From NCBI RefSeq assembly GCF_050947335.1, contig NW_027473351.1:496001-560000 (forward strand): 64,000 nucleotides of DNA, in the 5' to 3' direction. Source of the DNA: Megachile rotundata (lineage: Eukaryota; Arthropoda; Insecta; Hymenoptera; Megachilidae). This document shows positions 1 through 14,259 of the stretch, in pieces (position 1 is the stretch's first letter; each line of letters opens with the position of its first letter). The position numbers were made by a program, and so were the translations under genes. The notes beneath the pieces are model-generated. The model was not told the DNA's origin. It saw only the letters and a program-made list of their open reading frames with translations, and did no database searches.

Positions 1-286
1 AATTGTATGATTGTAATTGTATGATTGTGATCGCATGATTGTTTTTGTATGATTGTGATTGTATGATTGTGATTGTATGATTGTGATTGCATGATTGCGA
101 TTGAATGATTGTGATTGTATGATTGTGATTGTACGATTGTGATTGTATGATTGCGATAGTATGATTGTGATTGTATGATTGTGATTGTATGATTGTGATT
201 GTACGATTGTGATTGTATGATTGTGATTGTATGATTGTGATTGTATGATTGTGATTGTATGATTGTGATTGTATGATTGTGATTGT

Positions 287-566
287 ATGATGGTTTTTGT
301 ATGATTGTGATTGTATAGTAGTAATTGTATGATTGTCATCGTATGATTGTGATTGTATGATTGTTTTCGTATGATTGTGATTGTATAGTAGTAATTGTAT
401 GACTGTGATTGTATGATTGTGATTGTATGATTGTTTTTGTATGATTGTGATTGTATAGTAGTAATTGTACGATTGTCATCGTATGATTGTGATTGTATGA
501 TTGTTTTCGTATGATTGTGATTGTATAGTAGTAATTGTATGATTGTCTTCGTATGATTGTGATCGT
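287..566. repeat. 70-bp pentamer sub-repeat, four copies
   Basis: Five-monomer blocks repeat exactly every 70 bp: a GTTTTTG or GTTTTCG monomer, a consensus monomer, ATAGTAGTAATTGT (TAGTAG at 316, 386, 456 and 526), then GTCATCG, ACTGTG or GTCTTCG, then a consensus or GATCG monomer. T and C alternate at the end of the T-run from copy to copy (TTTTT, TTTTC, TTTTT, TTTTC), so a 140-bp dimer may be the real duplicated unit. Confidence 0.92.
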
Positions 567-1154
567 ATGATTGTGATTGTATGATTGTGATTGTATGATT
601 GTGATTGTATGATTTGAATTGTATGATTTGAATTGTATGATTGCGATTGTATCATTGTTTGTGTATGATTGTGATTGTATGATTGTGATTGTATGATTGT
701 GATTGTATGATTGTGATTGTATGATTGTGATTGTATGATTGTGATTGTATGATTGTGATTGTATGATTGTGATTGCATAATTGTGATTGAATGATTGTGA
801 TTGTATGATTGTGATTGTATGATTGTGATTGTATTATTGTGATTGTATGATTGTGATTGTATGATTGTGCTTGTATCATTGTTTTTGTATGATTGTGATT
901 GTATGATTGCGATTGTGTGGTTGTGATTGTATGATTGGGATGGTATGATTGTGATTGTATGATTGTAATTGTATGATTGTAATTGTATGATTGTGATCGC
1001 ATGATTGTTTTTGTATGATTGTGATTGTATGATTGTGATTGTATGATTGTGATTGTATGATTGTGATTGCATGATTGTGATTGAATGATTGTGATTGTAT
1101 GATTGTGATTGTATGATTGTGATTGTGTGATTGTGATTGTATGATTGTGATTGT

Positions 1155-1434
1155 ATGATGGTTTTTGTATGATTGTGATTGTATAGTAGTAATTGTATGA
1201 TTGTCATCGTATGATTGTGATTGTATGATTGTTTTCGTATGATTGTGATTGTATAGTAGTAATTGTATGATTGTGATTGTATGATTGTGATTGTATGATT
1301 GTTTTTGTATGATTGTGATTGTATAGTAGTAATTGTACGATTGTCATCGTATGATTGTGATTGTATGATTGTTTTCGTATGATTGTGATTGTATAGTAGT
1401 AATTGTATGATTGTCTTCGTATGATTGTGATCGT
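1155..1434. repeat. 70-bp pentamer sub-repeat, second run
   Basis: TAGTAG lies at 1184, 1254, 1324 and 1394. This is the 868-bp-displaced copy of the run at 287-566, with ATGATTGTG at 1267 where the first run has ATGACTGTG at 399. Confidence 0.92.
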
Positions 1435-3619
1435 ATGATTGTGATTGTATGATTGTGATTGTATGATTGTGATTGTATGATTTGAATTGTATGATTTGAA
1501 TTGTATGATTGCGATTGTATCATTGTTTGTGTATGATTGTGATTGTATGATTGTGATTGTATGATTGTGATTGTATGATTGTGATTGTATGATTGTGATT
1601 GTATGATTGTGATTGTATGATTGTGATTGTATGATTGTGATTGCATAATTGTGATTGAATGATTGTGATTGTATGATTGTGATTGTACGATTGTGATTGT
1701 ATGATTGCGATAGTATGATTGTGATTGTATGATTGTGATTGTATGATTGTGATTGTATGATTGTGATTGTATGATTGTGATTGTATGATGGTGATTGTAT
1801 GATTGAGATTGTATGATTGTGATTGTATTATTGTGATTGTATGATTGTGATTGTATGATTGTGATTGTATGATTGTGAATGTATGATTGTCATTGCATGA
1901 TTGTGATTGTATTATTGTGATTGTATGATTGTGATTGTATGATTGTGATTGTATGATTGTGCTTGTATCATTGTTTTTGTATGATTGTGATTGTATGATT
2001 GCGATTGTGTGATTGTGATTGTATGATTGGGATGGTATGATTGTGATTGTATGATTGTGATTGTATGATTGTGATTGCATGATTGTGATTGTATGATTGT
2101 GATTGTATGATTGTGATTGTATGATTGTGATCGTATGGTTCTGATTGTTCGATTGCGATTGTACGATTGTGATTACATGATTGTGATTGCATGATTGTTT
2201 TTGTATGATTGTGATTCTATGATTGTGATTTTATGATTGTGCCTGTATGATTGTGATGGTATCATTGTGATTGTATGATTGCGATTGTATGATTGCAATT
2301 TTATGAGTGTGATTATATGATTATGAATGTATGACTGTGATTGTATGATTGTGATTGTATGATTGTTTTTGTATGATTGTGATTGTATGATTGTGATTGT
2401 ATGATTGTGATTGCATGATTGTGATTGAATGATTGTGATTGTATGATTGTGATTGTACGATTGTGATTGTATGATTGCGATAGTATGATTGTGATTGTAT
2501 GATTGTGATTGTATGATTGTGATTGTACGATTGTGATTGTATGATCGCGATTGTATGATTGAGATTGTATGATTGTGATTGTATTATTGTGATTGTATGA
2601 TTGCGATTGTATGATTGTGATTGTATGATTGTGAATGTATGATTGTGATTGTATGATTGTGATTGTATGATTGTGATTGTATGATTGTTTTTGTATGATT
2701 GTGATTGTATAGTAGTAATTGTATGATTGTCTTCGTATGATTGTGATCGTATGATTGTGATTGTATGATTGTGATTGCATGATTGTGATTGTATCATTGT
2801 TTTTGTATGATTGTGATTGTATGATTGCGATTGTGTGATTGTGATTGTATGATTGTGATTGTATGATTGTGATTGTATGATTGGGATGGTATGATTGTGA
2901 TTGTATGATTCTGATTGTATGATTGTGATTGTATGATTGTGATTGTATGATTGTGATTGTATCATTGTTTTTGTATGATTGTGATTGTATGATTGCGATT
3001 GTGTGATTGTGATTGTATGATTGTGATTGTATGATTGTGATTGTATGATTGGGATGGTATGATTGTGATTGTATGATTGTGATTGTATGATTGTGATTGC
3101 ATGTTTGTGATTGTATGATTGTGATTGTATGATTGTGATTGTATGATTGTTATCATATGGATCTGATTGTTCGATTGCGATTGTACGATTGTGATTACAT
3201 GATTGTGATTGCATGATTGTGATTGTATGATTGTGATTGTATGATTGAGATTGTATGATTGTGATTGTATTATTGTGATTGTATGATTGTGATTGTATGA
3301 TTGTGATTGTATGATTGTGAATGTATGATTGTGATTGTATGATTGTGATTGTATGATTGTGATTGTATGATTGTGATTGTATGATTGTGATTGTATGATT
3401 TGAATTGTATGATTTGAATTGTATGATTGCGATTGTATCATTGTTTGTGTATGATTGTGATTGTATGATTGTGATTGTATGATTGTGATTGTATGATTGT
3501 GATTGTATGATTGTGATTGTATGATTGTGATTGTATGATTGTGATTGTATGATTGTGATTGTATGATTGTGATTGTATGATTGTGATTGTATGATTGTGA
3601 TTGCATGATTGTGATTGAA

Positions 3620-6600
3620 TGATTGTGATTGTATGATTGTGATTGTACGATTGTGATTGTATGATTGCGATAGTATGGTTGTGATTGTATGATTGTGATT
3701 GTATGATTGTGATTGTATGATTGTGATTGTATGATTGTGATTGTATGATTGTGATTGTATGATTGAGATTGTATGATTGTGATTGTATTATTGTGATTGT
3801 ATGATTGTGATTGTATGATTGTGATTGTATGATTGTGAATGTATGATTGTGATTGTATGATTGTGATTGTATGATTGTGATTGTATTATTGTGATTGTAT
3901 GATTGTGATTGTATGATTGTGATTGTATGATTGTGCTTGTATCATTGTTTTTGTATGATTGTGATTGTATGATTGCGATTGTGTGATTGTGATTGTATGA
4001 TTGGGATGGTATGATTGTGATTGTATGATTGTAGTTGTATGATTATAATTGTATGATTGTGATTGCATGATTGTTTTTGTATGATTGTGATTGTATGATT
4101 GTGATTGTATGATTGTGATTGCATGATTGTGATTGAATGATTGTGATTGTATGATTGTGATTGCACGATTGTGATTGTATGATTGCGATAGTATGATTGT
4201 GATTGTATGATTGCGATAGTATGATTGTGATTGTATGATTGTGATTGTATGATTGTGATTGTACGATTGTGATTGTATGATTGTGATTGTATGATTGTGA
4301 TTGTATGATTGTGATTGCACGATTGTGATTGTATGATTGCGATAGTATGATTGTGATTGTATGATTGTGATTGTATGATTGTGATTGTACGATTGTGATT
4401 GTATGATTGTGATTGTATGATTGTGATTGTATGATTGTGATTGTATGATTGTGATTGTATGATTGTGATTGTATGATTGTGATTGTATGATTGTTTTCGT
4501 ATGATTGTGATTATATAGTAGTAATTGTATGATTGTCTTCGTATGATTGTGATTGTATGATTGTGATTGTATGATTGTGATTGTATGATTGTGATTGTAT
4601 GATTGTGATTGTATGATTGTGATTGTATGATTGTGATTGTATGATTGTTTCCGTATGATTGTGATTATATAGTAGTAATTGTATGATTGTCTTCGTATGA
4701 TTGTGATCGTATGATTGTGATTGTATGATTGTGATTGTATGATTGTGATTGTATGATTTGAATTGTATGATTTGAATTGTATGATTGCGATTGTATCATT
4801 GTTTGTGTATGATTGTGATTGTATGATTGTGATTGTATGATTGTGATTGTATGATTGTGATTGTATGATTGTGATTGTATGATTGTGATTGCATGATTGT
4901 GATTGAATGATTGTGATTGTATGATTGTGATTGTACGATTGTGATTGTATGATTGCGATAGTATGATTGTGATTGTATGATTGTGATTGTATGATTGTGA
5001 TTGTAGGATTGTGTTTGTATGATTGCGATTGTATGATTGTGATTGTATGATTGTGATTGTATGATCGCGATTGTATGATTGAGATTGTATGATTGTGATT
5101 GTATTATTGTGATTGTATGATTGCGATTGTATGATTGTGATTGTATGATTGTGAATGTATGATTGTGATTGTATGATTGTGATTGTATGATTGTGATTGT
5201 ATGATTGTTTTTGTATGATTGTGATTGTATAGTAGTAATTGTATGATTGTCTTCGTATGATTGTGATCGTATGATTGTGATTGTATGATTGTGATTGCAT
5301 GATTGTGATTGTATCATTGTTTTTGTATGATTGTGATTGTATGATTGCGATTGTGTGATTGTGATTGTATGATTGTGATTGTATGATTGTGATTGTATGA
5401 TTGTGATTGTATGATTGGGATGGTATGATTGTGATTGTATGATTCTGATTGTATGATTGTGATTGTATGATTGTGATTGTATGATTGTGATTGTATCATT
5501 GTTTTTGTATGATTGTGATTGTATGATTGCGATTGTGTGATTGTGATTGTATGATTGTGATTGTATGATTGTGATTGTATGATTGGGATGGTATGATTGT
5601 GATTGTATGATTGTGATTGTATGATTGTGATTGCATGTTTGTGATTGTATGATTGTGATTGTATGATTGTGATTGTATGATTGTTATCATATGGTTCTGA
5701 TTGTTCGATTGCGATTGTACGATTGTGATTACATGATTGTGATTGCATGATTGTTTTTGTATGATTGTGATTCTATGATTGTGATTTTATGATTGTGCCT
5801 GTATGATTGTGATGGTATGATTGTGATTGTATGATTGCGATTATATGATTGCAATCTTATGAGTGTGATTATATGATTATGATTGTATGACTGTGATTGT
5901 ATGATTGTGATTGTATGATTGTTTTTGTATGATTGTGATTGTATGATTGTGATTGTATGATTGTGATTGAATGATTGTGATTGTATGATTGTGATTGTAC
6001 GATTGTGATTGTATGATTGCGATAGTATGATTGTGATAGTATGATTGTGATTGTACGATTGTGATTGTACGATTGTGATTGTACGATTGTGATTGTACGA
6101 TTGTGATTGTATGATTGTGATTGTATGATTGTGATTGTATGATTGTGATTGTATGATTGTGATTGTATGATTGAGATTGTATGATTGTGATTGTATTATT
6201 GTGATTGTATGATTGTGATTGTATGATTGTGATTGTATGATTGTGATTGTATGATTGTGATTGTATGATTGTGAATGTATGATTGTGATTGTATGATTGT
6301 GATTGTATGATTGTGATTGTATGATTGTGATTGTATGATTGTGATTGTATGATTTGAATTGTATGATTTGAATTGTATGATTGCGATTGTATCATTGTTT
6401 GTGTATGATTGTGATTGTATGATTGTGATTGTATGATTGTGATTGTATGATTGTGATTGTATGATTGTGATTGTATGATTGTGATTGTATGATTGTGATT
6501 GTATGATTGTGATTGTATGATTGTGATTGCATGATTGTGATTGAATGATTGTGATTGTATGATTGTGATTGTACGATTGTGATTGTATGATTGCGATAGT

Positions 6601-7021
6601 ATGTTTGTGATTGTATGATTGTGATTGTATGATTGTGATTGTATGATTGTGATTGTATGATTGTGATTGTATGATTGTGATTGTATGATTGTGATTGTAT
6701 GATTGTGATTGTATGATTGTGATTGTATTATTGTGATTGTATGATTGTGATTGTATGATTGTGATTGTATGATTGTGAATGTATGATTGTGATTGTATGA
6801 TTGTGATTGTATGATTGTGATTGTATTATTGTGATTGTATGATTGTGATTGCATGATTCTGCTTGTATCATTGTTTTTGTATGATTGTGATTGTATGATT
6901 GCGATTGTGTGGTTGTGATTGTATGATTGGGATGGTATGATTGTGATTGTATGATTGTAATTGTATGATTGTAATTGTATGATTGTGATCGCATGATTGT
7001 TTTTGTATGATTGTGATTGTA
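3620..7021. repeat. Triplicated higher-order unit, copy 1 (3,402 bp)
   Basis: 243 monomers. Begins just before TACGATT/GCGATAGTATGG and contains doubled GATTTGAATTG markers at 4755 and 6351 and a TTCGATTGCG block at 5704. Displaced 3,402 bp from copy 2 in its left half, 5,670 bp from copy 3 throughout. The start is set by the first base at which copies 1 and 2 agree (GAATG against GTATG just upstream), with an uncertainty of a few bases. Confidence 0.88.
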
Positions 7022-9289
7022 TGATTGTGATTGTATGATTGTGATTGTACGATTGTGATTGTATGATTGCGATAGTATGGTTGTGATTGTATGATTGTGA
7101 TTGTATGATTGTGATTGTATGATTGTGATTGTATGATTGTGATTGTATGATTGTGATTGTATGATTGAGATTGTATGATTGTGATTGTATTATTGTGATT
7201 GTATGATTGTGATTGTATGATTGTGATTGTATGATTGTGAATGTATGATTGTGATTGTATGATTGTGATTGTATGATTGTGATTGTATTATTGTGATTGT
7301 ATGATTGTGATTGTATGATTGTGATTGTATGATTGTGCTTGTATCATTGTTTTTGTATGATTGTGATTGTATGATTGCGATTGTGTGATTGTGATTGTAT
7401 GATTGGGATGGTATGATTGTGATTGTATGATTGTAGTTGTATGATTATAATTGTATGATTGTGATTGCATGATTGTTTTTGTATGATTGTGATTGTATGA
7501 TTGTGATTGTATGATTGTGATTGCATGATTGTGATTGAATGATTGTGATTGTATGATTGTGATTGCACGATTGTGATTGTATGATTGCGATAGTATGATT
7601 GTGATTGTATGATTGCGATAGTATGATTGTGATTGTATGATTGTGATTGTATGATTGTGATTGTACGATTGTGATTGTATGATTGTGATTGTATGATTGT
7701 GATTGTATGATTGTGATTGCACGATTGTGATTGTATGATTGCGATAGTATGATTGTGATTGTATGATTGTGATTGTATGATTGTGATTGTACGATTGTGA
7801 TTGTATGATTGTGATTGTATGATTGTGATTGTATGATTGTGATTGTATGATTGTGATTGTATGATTGTGATTGTATGATTGTGATTGTATGATTGTTTTC
7901 GTATGATTGTGATTATATAGTAGTAATTGTATGATTGTCTTCGTATGATTGTGATTGTATGATTGTGATTGTATGATTGTGATTGTATGATTGTGATTGT
8001 ATGATTGTGATTGTATGATTGTGATTGTATGATTGTGATTGTATGATTGTTTCCGTATGATTGTGATTATATAGTAGTAATTGTATGATTGTCTTCGTAT
8101 GATTGTGATCGTATGATTGTGATTGTATGATTGTGATTGTATGATTGTGATTGTATGATTTGAATTGTATGATTTGAATTGTATGATTGCGATTGTATCA
8201 TTGTTTGTGTATGATTGTGATTGTATGATTGTGATTGTATGATTGTGATTGTATGATTGTGATTGTATGATTGTGATTGTATGATTGTGATTGCATGATT
8301 GTGATTGAATGATTGTGATTGTATGATTGTGATTGTACGATTGTGATTGTATGATTGCGATAGTATGATTGTGATTGTATGATTGTGATTGTATGATTGT
8401 GATTGTAGGATTGTGTTTGTATGATTGCGATTGTATGATTGTGATTGTATGATTGTGATTGTATGATCGCGATTGTATGATTGAGATTGTATGATTGTGA
8501 TTGTATGATTGTGATTGTATGATTGCGATTGTATGATTGTGATTGTATGATTGTGAATGTATGATTGTGATTGTATGATTGTGATTGTATGATTGTGATT
8601 GTATGATTGTGATTGTATGATTTGAATTGTATGATTTGAATTGTATGATTGCGATTGTATCATTGTTTGTGTATGATTGTGATTGTATGATTGTGATTGT
8701 ATGATTGTGATTGTATGATTGTGATTGTATGATTGTGATTGTATGATTGTGATTGTATGATTGTGATTGTATGATTGTGATTGTATGATTGTGATTGCAT
8801 GATTGTGATTGAATGATTGTGATTGTATGATTGTGATTGTACGATTGTGATTGTATGATTGCGATAGTATGTTTGTGATTGTATGATTGTGATTGTATGA
8901 TTGTGATTGTATGATTGTGATTGTATGATTGTGATTGTATGATTGTGATTGTATGATTGTGATTGTATGATTGTGATTGTATGATTGTGATTGTATTATT
9001 GTGATTGTATGATTGTGATTGTATGATTGTGATTGTATGATTGTGAATGTATGATTGTGATTGTATGATTGTGATTGTATGATTGTGATTGTATTATTGT
9101 GATTGTATGATTGTGATTGCATGATTCTGCTTGTATCATTGTTTTTGTATGATTGTGATTGTATGATTGCGATTGTGTGGTTGTGATTGTATGATTGGGA
9201 TGGTATGATTGTGATTGTATGATTGTAATTGTATGATTGTAATTGTATGATTGTGATCGCATGATTGTTTTTGTATGATTGTGATTGTA
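7022..9289. repeat. Triplicated higher-order unit, copy 2 (2,268 bp, internally deleted)
   Basis: 162 monomers. The left part follows copy 1 at +3,402 and the right part at +2,268, so 1,134 bp (81 monomers) are missing. The junction lies in a consensus run between the GTGAATG monomer at 8,553 and the GATTTGAATTG pair at 8,619. The lost interval holds the TTCGATTGCG block. The copy also has TATGATTG near 8,500 where copy 1 has TATTATTG. Confidence 0.88.
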
Positions 9290-12200
9290 TGATTGTGATT
9301 GTATGATTGTGATTGTACGATTGTGATTGTATGATTGCGATAGTATGGTTGTGATTGTATGATTGTGATTGTATGATTGTGATTGTATGATTGTGATTGT
9401 ATGATTGTGATTGTATGATTGTGATTGTATGATTGAGATTGTATGATTGTGATTGTATTATTGTGATTGTATGATTGTGATTGTATGATTGTGATTGTAT
9501 GATTGTGAATGTATGATTGTGATTGTATGATTGTGATTGTATGATTGTGATTGTATTATTGTGATTGTATGATTGTGATTGTATGATTGTGATTGTATGA
9601 TTGTGCTTGTATCATTGTTTTTGTATGATTGTGATTGTATGATTGCGATTGTGTGATTGTGATTGTATGATTGGGATGGTATGATTGTGATTGTATGATT
9701 GTAGTTGTATGATTATAATTGTATGATTGTGATTGCATGATTGTTTTTGTATGATTGTGATTGTATGATTGTGATTGTATGATTGTGATTGCATGATTGT
9801 GATTGAATGATTGTGATTGTATGATTGTGATTGCACGATTGTGATTGTATGATTGCGATAGTATGATTGTGATTGTATGATTGCGATAGTATGATTGTGA
9901 TTGTATGATTGTGATTGTATGATTGTGATTGTACGATTGTGATTGTATGATTGTGATTGTATGATTGTGATTGTATGATTGTGATTGCACGATTGTGATT
10001 GTATGATTGCGATAGTATGATTGTGATTGTATGATTGTGATTGTATGATTGTGATTGTACGATTGTGATTGTATGATTGTGATTGTATGATTGTGATTGT
10101 ATGATTGTGATTGTATGATTGTGATTGTATGATTGTGATTGTATGATTGTGATTGTATGATTGTTTTCGTATGATTGTGATTATATAGTAGTAATTGTAT
10201 GATTGTCTTCGTATGATTGTGATTGTATGATTGTGATTGTATGATTGTGATTGTATGATTGTGATTGTATGATTGTGATTGTATGATTGTGATTGTATGA
10301 TTGTGATTGTATGATTGTTTCCGTATGATTGTGATTATATAGTAGTAATTGTATGATTGTCTTCGTATGATTGTGATCGTATGATTGTGATTGTATGATT
10401 GTGATTGTATGATTGTGATTGTATGATTTGAATTGTATGATTTGAATTGTATGATTGCGATTGTATCATTGTTTGTGTATGATTGTGATTGTATGATTGT
10501 GATTGTATGATTGTGATTGTATGATTGTGATTGTATGATTGTGATTGTATGATTGTGATTGCATGATTGTGATTGAATGATTGTGATTGTATGATTGTGA
10601 TTGTACGATTGTGATTGTATGATTGCGATAGTATGATTGTGATTGTATGATTGTGATTGTATGATTGTGATTGTAGGATTGTGTTTGTATGATTGCGATT
10701 GTATGATTGTGATTGTATGATTGTGATTGTATGATCGCGATTGTATGATTGAGATTGTATGATTGTGATTGTATTATTGTGATTGTATGATTGCGATTGT
10801 ATGATTGTGATTGTATGATTGTGAATGTATGATTGTGATTGTATGATTGTGATTGTATGATTGTGATTGTATGATTGTTTTTGTATGATTGTGATTGTAT
10901 AGTAGTAATTGTATGATTGTCTTCGTATGATTGTGATCGTATGATTGTGATTGTATGATTGTGATTGCATGATTGTGATTGTATCATTGTTTTTGTATGA
11001 TTGTGATTGTATGATTGCGATTGTGTGATTGTGATTGTATGATTGTGATTGTATGATTGTGATTGTATGATTGTGATTGTATGATTGGGATGGTATGATT
11101 GTGATTGTATGATTCTGATTGTATGATTGTGATTGTATGATTGTGATTGTATGATTGTGATTGTATCATTGTTTTTGTATGATTGTGATTGTATGATTGC
11201 GATTGTGTGATTGTGATTGTATGATTGTGATTGTATGATTGTGATTGTATGATTGGGATGGTATGATTGTGATTGTATGATTGTGATTGTATGATTGTGA
11301 TTGCATGTTTGTGATTGTATGATTGTGATTGTATGATTGTGATTGTATGATTGTTATCATATGGTTCTGATTGTTCGATTGCGATTGTACGATTGTGATT
11401 ACATGATTGTGATTGCATGATTGTTTTTGTATGATTGTGATTCTATGATTGTGATTTTATGATTGTGCCTGTATGATTGTGATGGTATGATTGTGATTGT
11501 ATGATTGCGATTATATGATTGCAATCTTATGAGTGTGATTATATGATTATGATTGTATGACTGTGATTGTATGATTGTGATTGTATGATTGTTTTTGTAT
11601 GATTGTGATTGTATGATTGTGATTGTATGATTGTGATTGAATGATTGTGATTGTATGATTGTGATTGTACGATTGTGATTGTATGATTGCGATAGTATGA
11701 TTGTGATAGTATGATTGTGATTGTACGATTGTGATTGTACGATTGTGATTGTACGATTGTGATTGTACGATTGTGATTGTATGATTGTGATTGTATGATT
11801 GTGATTGTATGATTGTGATTGTATGATTGTGATTGTATGATTGAGATTGTATGATTGTGATTGTATTATTGTGATTGTATGATTGTGATTGTATGATTGT
11901 GATTGTATGATTGTGATTGTATGATTGTGATTGTATGATTGTGAATGTATGATTGTGATTGTATGATTGTGATTGTATGATTGTGATTGTATGATTGTGA
12001 TTGTATGATTGTGATTGTATGATTTGAATTGTATGATTTGAATTGTATGATTGCGATTGTATCATTGTTTGTGTATGATTGTGATTGTATGATTGTGATT
12101 GTATGATTGTGATTGTATGATTGTGATTGTATGATTGTGATTGTATGATTGTGATTGTATGATTGTGATTGTATGATTGTGATTGTATGATTGTGATTGC

Positions 12201-12691
12201 ATGATTGTGATTGAATGATTGTGATTGTATGATTGTGATTGTACGATTGTGATTGTATGATTGCGATAGTATGTTTGTGATTGTATGATTGTGATTGTAT
12301 GATTGTGATTGTATGATTGTGATTGTATGATTGTGATTGTATGATTGTGATTGTATGATTGTGATTGTATGATTGTGATTGTATGATTGTGATTGTATTA
12401 TTGTGATTGTATGATTGTGATTGTATGATTGTGATTGTATGATTGTGAATGTATGATTGTGATTGTATGATTGTGATTGTATGATTGTGATTGTATTATT
12501 GTGATTGTATGATTGTGATTGCATGATTCTGCTTGTATCATTGTTTTTGTATGATTGTGATTGTATGATTGCGATTGTGTGGTTGTGATTGTATGATTGG
12601 GATGGTATGATTGTGATTGTATGATTGTAATTGTATGATTGTAATTGTATGATTGTGATCGCATGATTGTTTTTGTATGATTGTGATTGTA
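9290..12691. repeat. Triplicated higher-order unit, copy 3 (3,402 bp)
   Basis: Full-length again, collinear with copy 1 at +5,670 bp over its whole length: markers 10425, 11374 and 12021 match 4755, 5704 and 6351. It ends at the GATCGCATG/GTTTTTG monomers, after which the sequence follows the left edge of the window instead of a fourth unit. Confidence 0.88.
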
Positions 12692-12914
12692 TGATTGTGA
12701 TTGTATGATTGTGATTGCATGATTGTGATTGAATGATTGTGATTGTATGATTGTGATTGTACGATTGTGATTGTATGATTGCGATAGTATGATTGTGATT
12801 GTATGATTGTGATTGTATGATTGTGATTGTACGATTGTGATTGTATGATTGTGATTGTATGATTGTGATTGTATGATTGTGATTGTATGATTGTGATTGT
12901 ATGATTGTGATTGT

Positions 12915-13194
12915 ATGATGGTTTTTGTATGATTGTGATTGTATAGTAGTAATTGTATGATTGTCATCGTATGATTGTGATTGTATGATTGTTTTCGTAT
13001 GATTGTGATTGTATAGTAGTAATTGTATGACTGTGATTGTATGATTGTGATTGTATGATTGTTTTTGTATGATTGTGATTGTATAGTAGTAATTGTACGA
13101 TTGTCATCGTATGATTGTGATTGTATGATTGTTTTCGTATGATTGTGATTGTATAGTAGTAATTGTATGATTGTCTTCGTATGATTGTGATCGT
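12915..13194. repeat. 70-bp pentamer sub-repeat, third run
   Basis: TAGTAG lies at 12944, 13014, 13084 and 13154, displaced 12,628 bp from the first run. It keeps that run's ATGACTGTG variant, so it descends from the same copy. Confidence 0.92.
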
Positions 13195-13782
13195 ATGATT
13201 GTGATTGTATGATTGTGATTGTATGATTGTGATTGTATGATTTGAATTGTATGATTTGAATTGTATGATTGCGATTGTATCATTGTTTGTGTATGATTGT
13301 GATTGTATGATTGTGATTGTATGATTGTGATTGTATGATTGTGATTGTATGATTGTGATTGTATGATTGTGATTGTATGATTGTGATTGTATGATTGTGA
13401 TTGCATAATTGTGATTGAATGATTGTGATTGTATGATTGTGATTGTATGATTGTGATTGTATTATTGTGATTGTATGATTGTGATTGTATGATTGTGCTT
13501 GTATCATTGTTTTTGTATGATTGTGATTGTATGATTGCGATTGTGTGGTTGTGATTGTATGATTGGGATGGTATGATTGTGATTGTATGATTGTAATTGT
13601 ATGATTGTAATTGTATGATTGTGATCGCATGATTGTTTTTGTATGATTGTGATTGTATGATTGTGATTGTATGATTGTGATTGTATGATTGTGATTGCAT
13701 GATTGTGATTGAATGATTGTGATTGTATGATTGTGATTGTATGATTGTGATTGTGTGATTGTGATTGTATGATTGTGATTGT

Positions 13783-14062
13783 ATGATGGTTTTTGTATGA
13801 TTGTGATTGTATAGTAGTAATTGTATGATTGTCATCGTATGATTGTGATTGTATGATTGTTTTCGTATGATTGTGATTGTATAGTAGTAATTGTATGATT
13901 GTGATTGTATGATTGTGATTGTATGATTGTTTTTGTATGATTGTGATTGTATAGTAGTAATTGTACGATTGTCATCGTATGATTGTGATTGTATGATTGT
14001 TTTCGTATGATTGTGATTGTATAGTAGTAATTGTATGATTGTCTTCGTATGATTGTGATCGT
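13783..14062. repeat. 70-bp pentamer sub-repeat, fourth run
   Basis: TAGTAG lies at 13812, 13882, 13952 and 14022, displaced 868 bp from the third run and 12,628 bp from the second. The doubled arrangement was therefore copied as a whole. Confidence 0.92.
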
Positions 14063-14259
14063 ATGATTGTGATTGTATGATTGTGATTGTATGATTGTGA
14101 TTGTATGATTTGAATTGTATGATTTGAATTGTATGATTGCGATTGTATCATTGTTTGTGTATGATTGTGATTGTATGAATGTGATTGTATGATTGTGATT
14201 GTATGATTGTGATTGTATGATTGTGATTGTATGATTGTGATTGTATGATTGTGATTGTA

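Larger units (their letters stand above)
287..1686. repeat. 868-bp tandem higher-order unit
   Basis: Bases 287-818 and 1155-1686 match in order at a displacement of 868 bp (62 monomers): the pentamer run, the doubled GATTTGAATTG (611 and 1479), TCATTGTTTGTG and GCATAATTG (775 and 1643). They diverge at 819/1687, where the second has TACGATT. Outside this core the two copies differ in the number of consensus monomers: the shift is 966 bp at the GATCGCATG monomer (29 and 995) and 1,092 bp at GTGCTTG (867 and 1959). Copy-number change is thus concentrated in plain consensus runs. Confidence 0.85.
1..2543. repeat. Segmental duplicate, copy 1 (partner 12,629-15,185)
   Basis: Collinear with 12,629 onward at a shift of 12,628 bp, becoming 12,642 (one more monomer in the partner) between about 1,533 and 1,643. 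Differences that I saw: C at 98 against T in the partner, and GATTGTG against GAATGTG at 14,179. Collinearity ends near 2,543, where this copy reads GATCGCG and the partner keeps consensus. The left limit is the window edge, so the duplicate may be longer. Confidence 0.88.

Noticed and set aside
287..566. GTTTTTG monomers as poly-T transcription terminators
   Set aside because: Runs of five T recur throughout the array without any upstream gene or hairpin.
5314..5317. ATGA start/stop overlaps between neighbouring - strand frames, resembling translational coupling in an operon (also 10,984, 18,278, 35,782)
   Set aside because: The TATCATTG variant monomer gives CAATGATA on the - strand, which supplies ATG and TGA together. 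It is a by-product of one substitution.
3620..12691. A basic 1,134-bp period, since 3,402, 2,268 and the 1,134-bp deletion are in ratio 3:2:1
   Set aside because: Landmarks do not recur at +1,134 inside a unit: GATTTGAATTG pairs at 4755 and 6351 are 1,596 bp apart. The ratio looks accidental.
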